Shown: piece after piece, positions 10,557 to 21,720 of the stretch
Position numbering within the stretch: position 1 is the first letter of the stretch
How the letters are laid out: each line of letters begins with the position of its first letter
Source: Tubulanus polymorphus
Lineage: Eukaryota > Nemertea > Palaeonemertea > Tubulaniformes > Tubulanidae
Assembly: GCF_964204645.1 (NCBI RefSeq)
Contig: NC_134032.1
Location: 2,570,916-2,630,915, forward strand
DNA: 60,000 bases
Direction: 5' to 3'
Position numbers and translations under genes: made by a program
The notes under the pieces: generated by a model
Database searches by the model: none
What the model was told of the DNA's origin: nothing
What the model saw: only the letters and a program-made list of their open reading frames with translations

Positions 10557-11516
10557 ATGAATTCTAGTAGCGATATCGCCGCGATCGGTCGACCTTACAA
10601 CAGCTACATAATACTGATGTCCACGGTGAACGAGTCTGGTCGCACGCGTCTACTTTCGCTGGTATTGTTACCGATACTCTTCGCGTCGGGTGCGTTCGGG
10701 AACACGTGCACTTTGCTGATAGCCGGCAGCCAACAGTTCCGCGCTTTGTCCTATTCGAATTATCTCATAATGTTGTCGGTTAGCGATATGCTCGTCTGCG
10801 TCGCTTTGGAGGCGATGCCGCTGTTGCATTTCTGGCTACGGGAACTCGGCTTCGGCGGCGTGCCTCTAAACAGCGCGGCCGCCTGCGCCGTCTATGAGGT
10901 CGTGTTCCTCGCGTCGTTCTGTAACAGTTCCTGGCTCGTCGTCGCTATATCGCTCGAGCGTCTGGCCGTCGTTTCGTTCCCGCTGTCGTCGCGCCTAATC
11001 TGCACAAAAACCTTCGCCCGAAGCGCCGTGGCTTGCGTCACGGTCGGCTGCTTCGCCGTGTCGTCGGGCTTCTTCTTCAGCATGCGTTTTACGGTATCGC
11101 TGGGTTGTTACACCGTACCGGGTCGGCACGACGAATACATGACCGCCGTCGGAAGTCTATGCTACTTCGTGCCGCAGTTCCTGATCGCGGCGGCTAACAC
11201 GGCCATCGTGGTTCTACTTTTCGCGCGTAAAGGCCCGCGCTCGACCGATAGGAAATCGGCCACCGCTACCCGCATGACCGTCATGCTGGTCACCGTATCC
11301 GTCGTTTTTACGGCTACGACTTTCCCGTCGATGATAATCTGGTTGCTAAACATGCTGGGAGTTCACGCGGTCGTGGACGAGAGAATGGTACAGGTCGCCT
11401 CGCGTCTACAAGCCCTTAACTACTGTATCAATTTCTACGTATATCTCCTACTGGGCAAAGACATGCGCGCGTGTTTTTGTCAAAATGTCTGTAAATGTTC
11501 AACGATTCGTCAGTAA
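10557..11516 (+). CDS. Class A (rhodopsin-type) GPCR, family A, intact (A2)
   Basis: A 319-codon intronless receptor, expected at the plasma membrane. The extracellular N-terminus has glycosylation sites (NSS, NES). TM1 contains the GAFGNTCTLL asparagine motif and TM2 the LSVSDMLV aspartate. A cysteine precedes TM3 and another in ECL2 (LGCYTVPG) could form the usual disulphide. TM3 ends SLERLAVVSFP, an E-R form of DRY. TM6 (VSVVFTATTFPS) lacks the CWxP tryptophan, and TM7 has NYCINFYVY in place of NPxxY. The tail is short with several cysteines. The pattern fits orphan peptide-receptor-like GPCRs of lophotrochozoans; no ligand can be inferred. Start chosen because MNSSS is conserved at three loci. 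A minisatellite of ~20 units follows 150 bp after the stop. It is CpG- and GC-rich compared with its relatives at 40.5 and 51.3 kb. Confidence 0.9.
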   Translation: MNSSSDIAAIGRPYNSYIILMSTVNESGRTRLLSLVLLPILFASGAFGNTCTLLIAGSQQFRALSYSNYLIMLSVSDMLVCVALEAMPLLHFWLRELGFGGVPLNSAAACAVYEVVFLASFCNSSWLVVAISLERLAVVSFPLSSRLICTKTFARSAVACVTVGCFAVSSGFFFSMRFTVSLGCYTVPGRHDEYMTAVGSLCYFVPQFLIAAANTAIVVLLFARKGPRSTDRKSATATRMTVMLVTVSVVFTATTFPSMIIWLLNMLGVHAVVDERMVQVASRLQALNYCINFYVYLLLGKDMRACFCQNVCKCSTIRQ

Positions 11517-11659
11517 TGTCGTTTACAATCAACACAAGACCGTAAATGCAGGTAGTGCGCAGGTACGTAGTGCATTCTATGGCCAAAAGATACCTTTTCG
11601 TCCACGGCCGTTTAGCGCAATTCGTCTAGATTACACTATAACTTATATATCGATAACCC

Positions 11660-12475
11660 AAAAATTGTCAGTAAGTTATAGAAAGTTGCCATAAGACTGT
11701 CAGTAAGATATATACCCCAGAAAGCTGCTATTAGACTGTATCAGTAAGATATATACCTCAGAACGCTGCTATAAGACTGTATCAGTAAGATATATACCCC
11801 CGAAAGCTGCTATAAGACTGTATCAGTAAGATATATACCTCAGAAAGCTGCTGTAAGACTGTCAGTAAGATATATACCCCAGAAAGCTGCTATAAGACTG
11901 TATCAGTAAGATATATACCCCCGAAAGCTGCTATAAGACTGTATCAGTAAGATATATACCACAGAAAGCTGCTATAAGACTGTATCAGTAAGATATATAC
12001 CTCAGAAAGCTGCTGTAAGACTGTCAGTAAGATATATATCCCAGAAAGCTGCTATTAGACTGTACCAGTAAGATATATACTTCAGAAAGCTGCTGTAAGA
12101 CTGTCAGTAAGATATATACCCCAGAAACTGCTATAAGTCTGCGTCAGTAAGATGTATACCCCAGAAAACTGTTATTAGACCGTGCCAGTAAGATATAAAC
12201 CCCAGAAAGCTGCTATAAGACTGTATCAGTAAGATATATACCCCAGAAAGCTGCTATAAGTCTGCGTCAGTAAGATGTATACCCCAGAAAACTGTTATTA
12301 GACCGTGCCAGTAAGATATATACCCCAGAAAGCTGCTATAAGACTGTATCAGTAAGATATATACCCCAGAAAGCTGCTATTAGACTGTGCAAGTAAGATA
12401 TATACCTCAGAAAGCTGCTATAAGACTGTCAGAAGGATATATACCCCAGAGAAATGCTATAAGACTGTGTCATAT
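11660..12475 (+). repeat. ~40-bp minisatellite, array M2, with higher-order repeat
   Basis: About 20 units of the same family as M0 and M1. Between about 12122 and 12366 a block of three units (~122 bp, with the variants GTCTGCGTCAGTAAGATGTA and TTATTAGACCGTGCC) is itself duplicated. This shows recent multi-unit amplification. Confidence 0.9.
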
Positions 12476-13524
12476 AGGAGCAATAAGAGATAAAATAGAG
12501 GATGTTTTTGACGAAGATCAAATTGAAATCCATCGGCCAATTTCTCTGTCAATCAAATACACGGTCGTCAGTCATCACTGGGTTCATCTCTACATTGGTG
12601 GAAATCACCAAACTGCGGGCATTTCACACAAAAACAGAATCCGTTTATCCGAATAGAAAAAAAAACTAAACAACTAAAAACAGCAAGCAACGTGAACACA
12701 ACTGATCTAGAATTTATTAAACATTTAAGAAAGAGGAATAAGGTAAAAAGGCAGCCGCCAGTTTGTATCGTGGAGCATTTTGAATGTCCTTAAATTGACA
12801 AAGATTTTCGCCGATTTTATTGAAAATATTCTAGCAATAACCTTAGGGTATCATTAACAAACCGACAAATCAAACCCGCCGGGAACGAAACAGAGGTTGG
12901 ATTTTGAAATCTGAAATCGATGTACAGTTTATGTTGTTGCAGGATCGGTCCAATTAACAGATTTTTTTGTTAATCGTAAATTTCGTATCCAGTTCGTGTA
13001 AACAATCTTCCAACCAGCCTGAACCGGTCAGCGACTGATTGTGGTTTACATTATTAGCCAACAGTGTGTCATCAATTCTTAGTACCGAAAAAAATATGTA
13101 CAGTATTAAGCTAAATATGTAATGGTGATGGTGCGAATTTTAAAAACTTTTAAGTCCGATTGCTACCTGATGAAGTTCAACTCAAATTCATGGTTTTATT
13201 ACAATTTTATAATTCGCCACCTGGTTTTTCGATGAGAACAGGAATTCAAACTTAACCGCTTTTTAGGTTTATACATTTTCAGGAAACTGGACCCTGGGCC
13301 AAGGGCGCAGTCGTGGGGTTAGATTTAAGACCAATTTTACACCTTAGTTCTATAATCAATCTAAAACTCAAGACCAGTCTATGACTTGGTCTTAAGATTT
13401 AAGACCACTTTTTTACTTATCGTATCGCCCCTTGTTAAAAATTTGGAGTCGCAAAATGTAAAGCTAATGGTGAAAAAAAAAAACAAATTCGACGATGAAA
13501 AAGCTCCTTTTTGAGGACCACAAC
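12476..13524. other. Shared tail-to-tail spacer of array unit 2
   Basis: Counterpart of 7081-8146, with small indels. Single-base indels and stops fall in every frame, so no gene is supported. Confidence 0.5.
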
Positions 13525-14519
13525 TCAAGCCCTGGCGGCCGAGCTAGCCGATGACTTATTGGTCGTTAGAGTTTGACACCTTAACATGTAGGACAACTGG
13601 TTTCTGAAATTCGGGCTGTGAATGCAGTAGATGTAACCGTTGATCGCGTGTCCGATCAGGTGCAGAAGTTGTGCCGACGAGTCGAACATGATCAGGGAGT
13701 GCAGGAGGCTCGTGCAGGCTAACTTGATGTAATTGTAGAGATCCTGGACGAAGAAATTCACGCAAAACGGTACGTTCAAAACCAGAAACGATACCGACAC
13801 GGACATCAGCGTCACCGTCAGTTCTTTCTCTTTCGTGGCTGCGGTAATCTCCGAGGTGGACGCCGCCGCTCACAGCAGCGTCATCACGATCGCCGTGTTG
13901 AACAGAAACAGGGTCGGTATCGGCAGATAGAATAGTAAATTGTTGATGACGTGCGACCAGAAGTCGTACAGAGGCTCCCCTATGTGATTGCTCGACAAAC
14001 AGGCGAACTTGTCGCAGATTTTGATGGTATCCTAAAACACGTAAACCGGTCCTCCTCCTAGACAGGCCAGAACGAATATAGCCATCGTGATTGCGATGGC
14101 TTTTTTCACCGTGCAGAATTCGGTAGCTTTGAACGGGAATAGCACGACGAACGATCGGCGGTCATCGCTATGATCGTCCAGGTGCCCGCCATATTCGCGG
14201 TGAACAGCCAGGCTTGCATCAGTTTTCAAACGTTCTCGTTTTCGTGGCCGTACGCCAAAACGGGTCGCATAAACAGGTAAACCGTGTCGACGGCCGCTAT
14301 AGAGCACATGTACCACGAGGCAGAGCTACGCAAGGCCTGACCACCGGCCGCCAACAGGGCCAGGACGTTCCCGACGATGCCGATTGCCGCAACGACGTAA
14401 ATAGCGTAAAGACCGAGGATGTAAAACATGTTCACGTAGAACGGGTTGCACAGTAAATTCGTCTTGGCCATTTAGCAAAATTCTGCGGTGAAACCGCCGG
14501 CGCTCGCGTTCGTCATCAT
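13525..14519 (-). pseudogene. Family B class A GPCR (B2), multiply broken
   Basis: Second copy of the B receptor, reading leftward from the MM start at 14519 to the stop at 13525. It carries more lesions than B1. There is a stop just before the internal Met at 14471 and a TGA replacing the conserved TM3 cysteine (near 14225; B1 has TGC). A 4-bp deletion near 14155 falls in the ERA/DRS motif region, a TAG sits in the loop after TM4 (near 14032) and a TGA in the TM5-TM6 linker (near 13872). B1 is intact at these sites but has its own two deletions, so the two copies were inactivated independently. Confidence 0.88.
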
Positions 14520-15190
14520 GGCTGGTCTCGAGATAGTTTAGCTCTTCTTATTCTAAAGCTGCTGGAATCGACTTCGTTCTAAAAAAGATTGAGAAAAGAG
14601 AATGAAATTTTTCGTATACGGAGAGATGTAATTTGTAGCTATCCGCAGATATGGGTGAGTCATGTAACACTGACGGTCAGCCGCGGGTTCAACGGGATTC
14701 GAACCCATTCGAGTCCAACCCCGCGTAGCACGGGCTCAATGGGGTTCGACCCCACCTCATCTGGTCAAGCATTTTGATTACCTCTACGACTAATCTTTCT
14801 CATCAATTCCTTGCGATGTGAATTCAACACGTCCATTTTTTGATACCGCTGTGTGATACCGCTTTATGAACGCTTGACACAATCGAACCGGTGACAGTCA
14901 GCTCATTATCGTGATCTAACGAAACGCGAGCCGAATTGAGAGTGTTTAAAGAGACACTTTTATTATACGAAATAATTCACCAGGTTCTGAATACTGTCTA
15001 AAAAGAGTCTACGTACTCAACACCAGCGATGTATAAAAATTAGCGTAATTTTATGTTTCATTGAAACACTTAACTCTCAAGTTGGTTTTTACTACAGACA
15101 AGGATTCGACAAATCACGATGTAGATCACACATAAATTAATCTGTGGAACTGAGTGAAATTAACCCCAGACGAATGCGGAACTGGATTTA
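14520..15190. other. 5' flank of B2, end of the array
   Basis: Homologous to 9162-9840, with the same tRNA-like B-box motif on the - strand (about 14692-14712). Homology to unit 1 ends near 15190, marking the right edge of the A/B array. Confidence 0.45.
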
Positions 15191-18100
15191 AAAGGCAAAA
15201 TAAAGCTGCACAGCAGCGATAACGGGTTTCTGCCTAATTGGTTCATATGTCGAACTGGGAAGCGTACGAAGATTTCATCGAAATAATTCTAGCCCATAAC
15301 ATATGACTATTGCCAAGAAGCGCAACCTGGGTCAACATTATGCTGGATATGTGGATATAAGGAGTCGATTTGTCAAAGCATCGAAGCAATACAGTCCAAC
15401 TTGTTTATGTCTCAGATGGAGCGCGCGGGACAGGGCCGTCATTATACTAGTGACTTATCCAAATTACACCTTCACAGCGCAAAGTCTTTCAGTGTGTAAA
15501 CTCCGTCGTACTCGGCATTAAAGGACAGTGAGGAATTGAATTTTAGCCACCTAAGCCCTTGGCTTCATTCGGGCAAAAGACCTCAAATGACTTCACAGAA
15601 TTTGATTATGAGTCTAGGACTTTCTTAATTTTTGAAAAATGCTTTCTCTGGTTTTGAGAGCAATTAAATTCACTCCTGAATACATAAGTAAAAAATTAGT
15701 CAAATAGATTCTTATTTTATTGAAAGAAATTCTACTGAACACAGATTTTGAAATGAATTATTTTTCGATTGATCCAGACGAAATACTTACAGCTAAATCA
15801 ACTGACGATCAACAAGGTGGAGTTTTCATTTATCTCCAGATAATTTGTCTACCCCTGATGATACAAGCATTTTGGCGACATCTTTTGAAACCTCAACGCT
15901 TTATCTGTGCGCGTCAATTAGTCAGCCACAGTCGATTTTCATGCAATCTGACCTCTTTCCACCTGTAATTAAGCAATCTAATGTATGAATTACTCAGTTT
16001 TGTAATATAATGGAGCAGTGAAAGAAAGTATAATAAATATTTAAATCGTGCATTTGTCGTAAAACATCTATTACTACTGTCTCGCAGAGCATAGGCACCG
16101 ACCGTTAAGCCATGTGGAATTGGTATTTTAAGGGCTATTCGGTTTACTCCAAAACAAGTCTCCGATAAACTTTTAAAAGCTTCATATCAAGGGTACATCG
16201 TAGGACTCTTGATGCTCGTGAAAATTCATCCCATAACAACAATGAATCCAATTCTGCATGTATACTAGCACGACTGATTACTGAAATGAATATTTTAAAC
16301 ATGACGTTAGAAAGAAAACAAATTCACAAAACATCAAGTACTTACAGCATCTGAGACGCTGAAACGTACACTTGCACAATGCGGTTTAAATATATTCCCA
16401 CCAGCTGCAAGAATTGGCAAAGGAATCGAAGACCGTAGTGACCAGTTCATTCCACGATTAATAGCTGGAAAGAAAGTTATCGTAATAAATTGGCGGATAC
16501 ATAAGTGTAAACCAGTCCCTTACTAACTACTAAGGCTTTCCAGTGGCTCAGTACACACTACATTAAGGGCCTAGATCTATTCTAGGCGTATCCCCCCAAA
16601 AAGCTAGGCATTAGGCAAGTAGGTAGCCAACAATGATCATTGCTTTGCCGAGTACTCATTTGCTATCATATGTACTCATATCATAGCACCACCAAGTGGA
16701 AAGGTAACCTTAACTGCATTTAGACCAAGAAATCATGTCTTACATTCCCTGGTTAGTGGATTCTCAGCTCAAATTGCATAAACTCTGCTGTCGTTGTCAT
16801 CGATCCGAGTCGTCAAGTGAACGCGGAAGTAAAATTCCATAAGAAAATCCCTACCATTCCTGGCCATATTACGTTGATTTGAGCCAGAAATCTTCAGGAA
16901 ATGTAGCCAACGTAAATTGATTTACTAATAGAATTAATCTATTAGGATGTACTTTTATCAATGGATGACAATGCTTTGCGTTATTCTTGTCGCTGTTTAG
17001 ACCCGGTAGTTATGCTGGATTAATTCATAATAGATTACTATACGCAAATTCGAAATGGTCTGGCGCTGAGTTATATTTCTGACAGAATATAAAATTACGT
17101 TTATAAGCTGTTGGTAGTCGAATCTGAGAGGAGTTACATTTTATGAAAAATTTCTGGCTGGAAAGTGGACCATTTAAAATAATAATAATCAACAGAAATA
17201 CAAGAGGGTTTCTGCGAAAGTAGCAGAAACCCTAATGGAATTCAGAATAAAAGAACTTTTACTTCGTAATATTTCTAAAATTCAAAGCTAAGTTCACCCC
17301 AAACAAAACAGAAATAGAACCAGACATTAGATATTTTATCAGCAGACTTTCAGAAGTGATCACGAAGACTGACACACTTGTGGTTCCAGAATACAGACAG
17401 TTACCAGCAATGCTGGACCCTCATTACTACAAAACTCACCTACCGACAACATCATCTCAGCTTTACCCGCAAAGAGACACATATACATTTATGCTGGGTA
17501 AGCATGACTAATTTACAAAAGTTACTTAGTTTTACCGCCAGTTTGCGCGTATTGAAAAGTTCCCCGAGGTTTTCTATTGTTGTTACCCCCCAATAGTGAC
17601 GCGAGAAAAGGTGCGCTCTTTCATTCGCATATACATTCTAAAATAATACCCCCTTCGTTCAATTCAGTAATGTTCAAAATGTTCGGGCTGTAGGGTCCGA
17701 ATGAGGGAACCAGAAAATCCACTTTCACAAAATATCGCCTGTATTCAACTCTATATTCAAATTGAAAATCTCACCTTCCAATTCAGACAGCCACGAGCGG
17801 GCAGGTGTTTGTTTGAAGTTGTTTATATTATAATCAGTTGAACACGCGTGTATAGCGTTTTCGTAGATAGATTATAATTGTCAGAGGAAAGAGGCTTATT
17901 TTTGATAGTCTGTATTCATTGTTTAGGTCCACTATCTTCTTTTTATGTATTCTATTTTGGGATAGATTATTCCAGGCGATTGTCATACTTATTAACGATT
18001 TAGTTCGGCGATAAGTTCAGGCAATCGGATTTTAGAAATTTAAACAATACCAGCTGTGAAGATGTGTTGGACCAATCTGACTGAAACACCTTGCACCTTT

Positions 18101-18237
18101 CATACCTACGCATTCCTAGATATGGGAGAGTGTTGAAAGTTTTAGGAAAAAGCCAATGAAATTTGTATTCATATATGACGTGATCAGTTAAAAACCAATC
18201 AGATTTTTAAAGGCGGATCCAGTTTTTAGGATACATT
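15191..18237. other. Gene-poor region; possible decayed coding fragments
   Basis: No recognised gene. Two stretches look like eroded protein sequence. One, about 16343-16525 +, has an open run with an AQCGLNIFPPA motif, ending in TAA. The other, about 17281-17510 +, has an open run with TPNKTEIEPDIRYFISRL. Upstream of the second run, 17141-17275 stays open in another frame apart from one stop. I could not assign either to a family; an old mobile element is the likeliest source. Confidence 0.3.
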
Positions 18238-18294
18238 ATGAGTATTTGGTGTCATCCGCAGCATTCACCTGAGAATTTCATCTCACACGAGATC

Positions 18295-20193
18295 ATGAAC
18301 GCGATCAACATTTTACTGGTCGGTGTTTTCTGTCTCGTCGTCACCGATGAGGTTTTCACCGAGTCCCGCATTCAACAATTTACTCGAATGCCAGAATATT
18401 TGATAGGCGACAAACACCGCGAGAAAAACTCACAAAACTGGGCGAAAACAAACCACGTGATCGCAAACAGAAATGTTCGTAACATCATTAAGTGCGCTCG
18501 TGATTGTATGAATGATCAGAAATGTTCGGCCATGTCGTTCAACGAAGGACATTGTTACCTGTATGACGTCAACATCGACAACGCGTGCAGCGCCACCAAC
18601 AACAAAACAAAGTACTACAGGGTAGGTCCATTCAAATACTAAATATCGAATTAGTTACGATAAACACAGTTTAACAATTTACTGAATGCATTCTAAGCAT
18701 TTTAAGAATCTTTTAATGCATAAAATGATTTTTTTTTTTTTAAATCGATAATTATCGCGATGCAATCTTCATAAAAAACATCTACAAAATTGTCGTAAAG
18801 TAAGGCAAACAATTAATGCCGTGCTTTTCATTTCCCGAACGGGTGCGATAAATAAACTGTAAAAAATGGTATAGGTAACATGCAGCTGGTCGAGCCTAGA
18901 GTTAATACCGTTTTCTATATATAAAAAGAATGGATTCATGTGATGATTATTTTGAAGTACGGATATAAATTTGTGCAATACCATCAGATCACAGGTGTCC
19001 CATTATTGTCTTTAACCCAAACTCACTGCTGGTTTTAACTTCGTTGCTCAAGAAGAATTACGTTTATGTTTCTCCATCAATGTAGAACGATTCGGTGAAT
19101 TAATACATTTAACTTTTTTTAAATTACATTTCAGAGGAGAGATGATGGACCGACCACAACCAGTTCCAGTCCCAGCAGCAGCCGCAGCAGCAGCACATCC
19201 ACATGTAGTTCAACCGGTAAGTTATTTGCTACAATATTTGCATCAGGGAATGCATCAAAAGGGATGCGTAGAAAACGAAATCTACCGAAAACTATTCATG
19301 ATACGAACCCACAAATCCGAAAAGGGGGTCCCTCGAACCAGTCAGACAAGGCGCGTTTATGACATCTAAGGACGACGCGGTATCTAAAACCGAACGGAAC
19401 GTTCTCTGTTTTGGCGTGCCAAAACGGACTTTTTAGGAATTAATTGGACGCTTTTTTGTTTTAGCGTTCTGATGCCCCTATTTGAATACCGGGAATTTGT
19501 ACACGATGGCACTCATCAGCCACGCCGTACAAACCGCGCTAGTTCACTGAACCGCATTTTTGACATCTCCTCAAAAACGACACACTGTTGTATGTTCTTA
19601 TTTCAGCTGATGTAGTCGTGCGACCAAATCTGCGCAAACTTTGTTATTATTTCGATTTTGAGAAAGTTGATACTGAACGTGGAATCGTGTACGGAGAGGG
19701 AGCCAATATGACGGCGTTCGATTATGAAACAGGGGAAAACGTGAATCTTACACTTGTCGAAGGGGTTAACAACAGCCAAACTGTAAACTCGTCGATTCAA
19801 TATCTGGAATTATATTTTGGCGACAGAACGGATGATGGTATCGATATGAAAAACTACTCGATTTCTCAATTAATCGGTGGAATTGGTGCCTGGTCGGTTT
19901 ACGCGGAGAGATACTTGATGTTATATCAGAGTAGACGTAAAGTTGAGTGTCTGAAATTTCCGGAGAAAAAGATACTAGAGTATCGAATCAATGGTAGTTT
20001 ATTCGGCAAGGGGAAATGGGTTTCATTGAGATGCACAAACGGCGATTTGTACGTTAACGACGCGCGCATATCAACCCATCAAGTTGTCAAGGCGACGATG
20101 TACCAATGGAAGGTTGGTTATCCAATGTTCCGCCATATGTCAGGCACAAGATTTGGCGCTGTGGACAACCTTACATTAGAAGTTTGGTATTGA
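18295..20193 (+). CDS. Secreted PAN/apple-domain protein with C-terminal concanavalin/LamG-like domain (3 exons)
   Basis: Exons 18295-18621, 19135-19216 and 19607-20193. Donors are AGG|GTAGGT and CCG|GTAAGT; acceptors are TACATTTCAG and CTTATTTCAG; phases 0 and 1 both join cleanly, giving ~331 residues. Exon 1 encodes a signal peptide (MNAINILLVGVFCLVV) and a PAN/apple-type module, with cysteines in the order CARDC, KC, HC and AC and an SAMSFNEGHCYLY core. Exon 2 is a Ser/Thr-rich mucin-like linker. Exon 3 is a ~195-residue beta-rich domain starting CYYFDFEK and ending TLEVWY, with several N-glycosylation sites, like concanavalin/LamG jelly-roll modules that bind glycans or matrix. A start at 18238 is in frame but would put 19 polar residues before the signal peptide. 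An AATAAA lies at 20364-20369. Function inferred: extracellular recognition or adhesion. The second domain assignment is less certain than the first. Confidence 0.8.
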
Positions 20194-20363
20194 GGAACTC
20201 ATTGAATTAAACAAAGAACATCATAAATCACTAGACATCTTGTTCGTGGTCGGATAACCTAACAGTAGTAGTTTGGATCTAACGAACCCGGCAGTTGACT
20301 AAATGCACACCTTACGAGCTGTTTGTCTCAAATATGAGTTACAACATGTGACTGAACTGCATG

Positions 20364-20369
20364 AATAAA
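20364..20369 (+). promoter_or_regulatory. Poly(A) signal of the PAN-domain gene
   Basis: AATAAA 171 bp after the stop codon, on the sense strand of the gene. Confidence 0.5.
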
Positions 20370-21239
20370 CAATTCAACAATTTCAGTCAATCAATGATTT
20401 TATCAAGTTCGTCGAAATCGAAATGTTCTGCCTTTTAAACTCGAATGAAGATTGTGCAGGAATGTACTCAAGACAATGCGGGCAACAGTACTTATACATA
20501 ATTGGTACCAATTATCATTTTCTGTTTGGCCAAACAATATGCCGTATAGCCCCCCTCCCGCCTATGATTAGAGATTTTAGTCGGCAGTTTAATATTAATA
20601 TTTTTAGCGCCTGTTATGCCTAATTCTAGTTACAAAATGTGTTTGGTTTGAATCAATTGAATTATCTAAATTTCACGCAATAAATGATTATCATGATAAT
20701 TATGAAAATGAATGAGTTTGGGCTTTTTAATTCGCTCCAGGGTAACAATGTTTAGAATTCATTTATCGATTGGAAATGAGGAAGTAGCTTCAGTCGAAGG
20801 GGGAAAGTCGTAGAATTGTTTCACAAAACTTGACATGACGATAGGGAGAAATTGAGACCGACCAAGCAATGAGCCCCGACGACCGCGCTGAAAATACAAT
20901 AAAACATGAGGGCGTAGCCCGGAAACGGATATACCATGACACTTGAAGGCGAACACATAACACAACTACACCAGAGAACGACAATTCGGTGAAATAAGTT
21001 ACCACGAAATACGTAGAGTACTGACTAAAGAACGGTAGACAAAAGCTTGACTACAATAATATAGAATATATGCGGACAAGCTGAAATAACGGGTTTTCCG
21101 CCTCGTTGGGTTAGATATCTACCATGGTGCGTACATAGTTTGGTTGCAAGCAGCAGAAAACCCTGATAAGAGGTCGTTTCATCGCTAAATACACCCAGCG
21201 GATTTCCGGCTATCAGATCAAATATCTCGCACGGCAATC
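20370..21239. other. Gene-free stretch
   Basis: AT-rich sequence between the PAN-domain gene and the retroelement tails. Short open frames on both strands show no domain or compositional support. Confidence 0.5.
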
Positions 21240-21400
21240 GACGCGAATGAGTAATAACAATAATAATAATAATTTATTTTCGTAAACCGGTTACGAGGTA
21301 TCCAGTGCAAGCCAACAGGCTGTACATAAAATTAAGGCGCTGGAACCTTGTGCAGAGTGCAGGGGAATGTGCAGGGATACTTATAAATAATGCTATTAAT
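21240..21400 (-). mobile_element. 3' tail of a non-LTR element
   Basis: Read on the - strand, a GC-richer 3' UTR-like segment (GGATACCTCGTAACCGG) runs into AATAAATTATTATTATTATTG, the TTA-type tail of CR1/Jockey-like elements. It differs from the 3' UTR of the LINE at 21.6-24.9 kb, so it is a separate, 5'-truncated insertion. Confidence 0.4.
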
Positions 21401-21419
21401 AATCTTAATGCTAACAATA

Positions 21420-21442
21420 ATAATTATGCTAATCAATAATAA

Positions 21443-21485
<43 letters not shown>

Positions 21486-21662
21486 AATGCTAACAATAAT
21501 AATACAAATTCTAATAATGATGACAACAATAACTTATACAAATACAAATACAATGATAATCATAATTACGGCAATATACTATAACCATTAATATTTCAGT
21601 AATTTAGGTAAAGATACTCATAATGATAATAATAATAGTAATAATGATAATAATAATGATTG

Positions 21663-21706
<44 letters not shown>

Positions 21707-21720
21707 TTGATTACAAATAT
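21420..21720. repeat. (AAT)n / (TAA)n microsatellite tracts
   Basis: Imperfect AAT repeats at about 21438-21490 and a longer tract at 21618-21708. They represent the expanded 3' tails of the two - strand LINE insertions. Confidence 0.8.

Noticed and set aside
10892-11353. Antisense frames within receptor A2
   Set aside because: Shadows of a GC-rich coding frame; the sense frame has all GPCR hallmarks.
21332-21584. Poly-Asn and poly-Leu open frames
   Set aside because: Translations of the AAT microsatellite on both strands.
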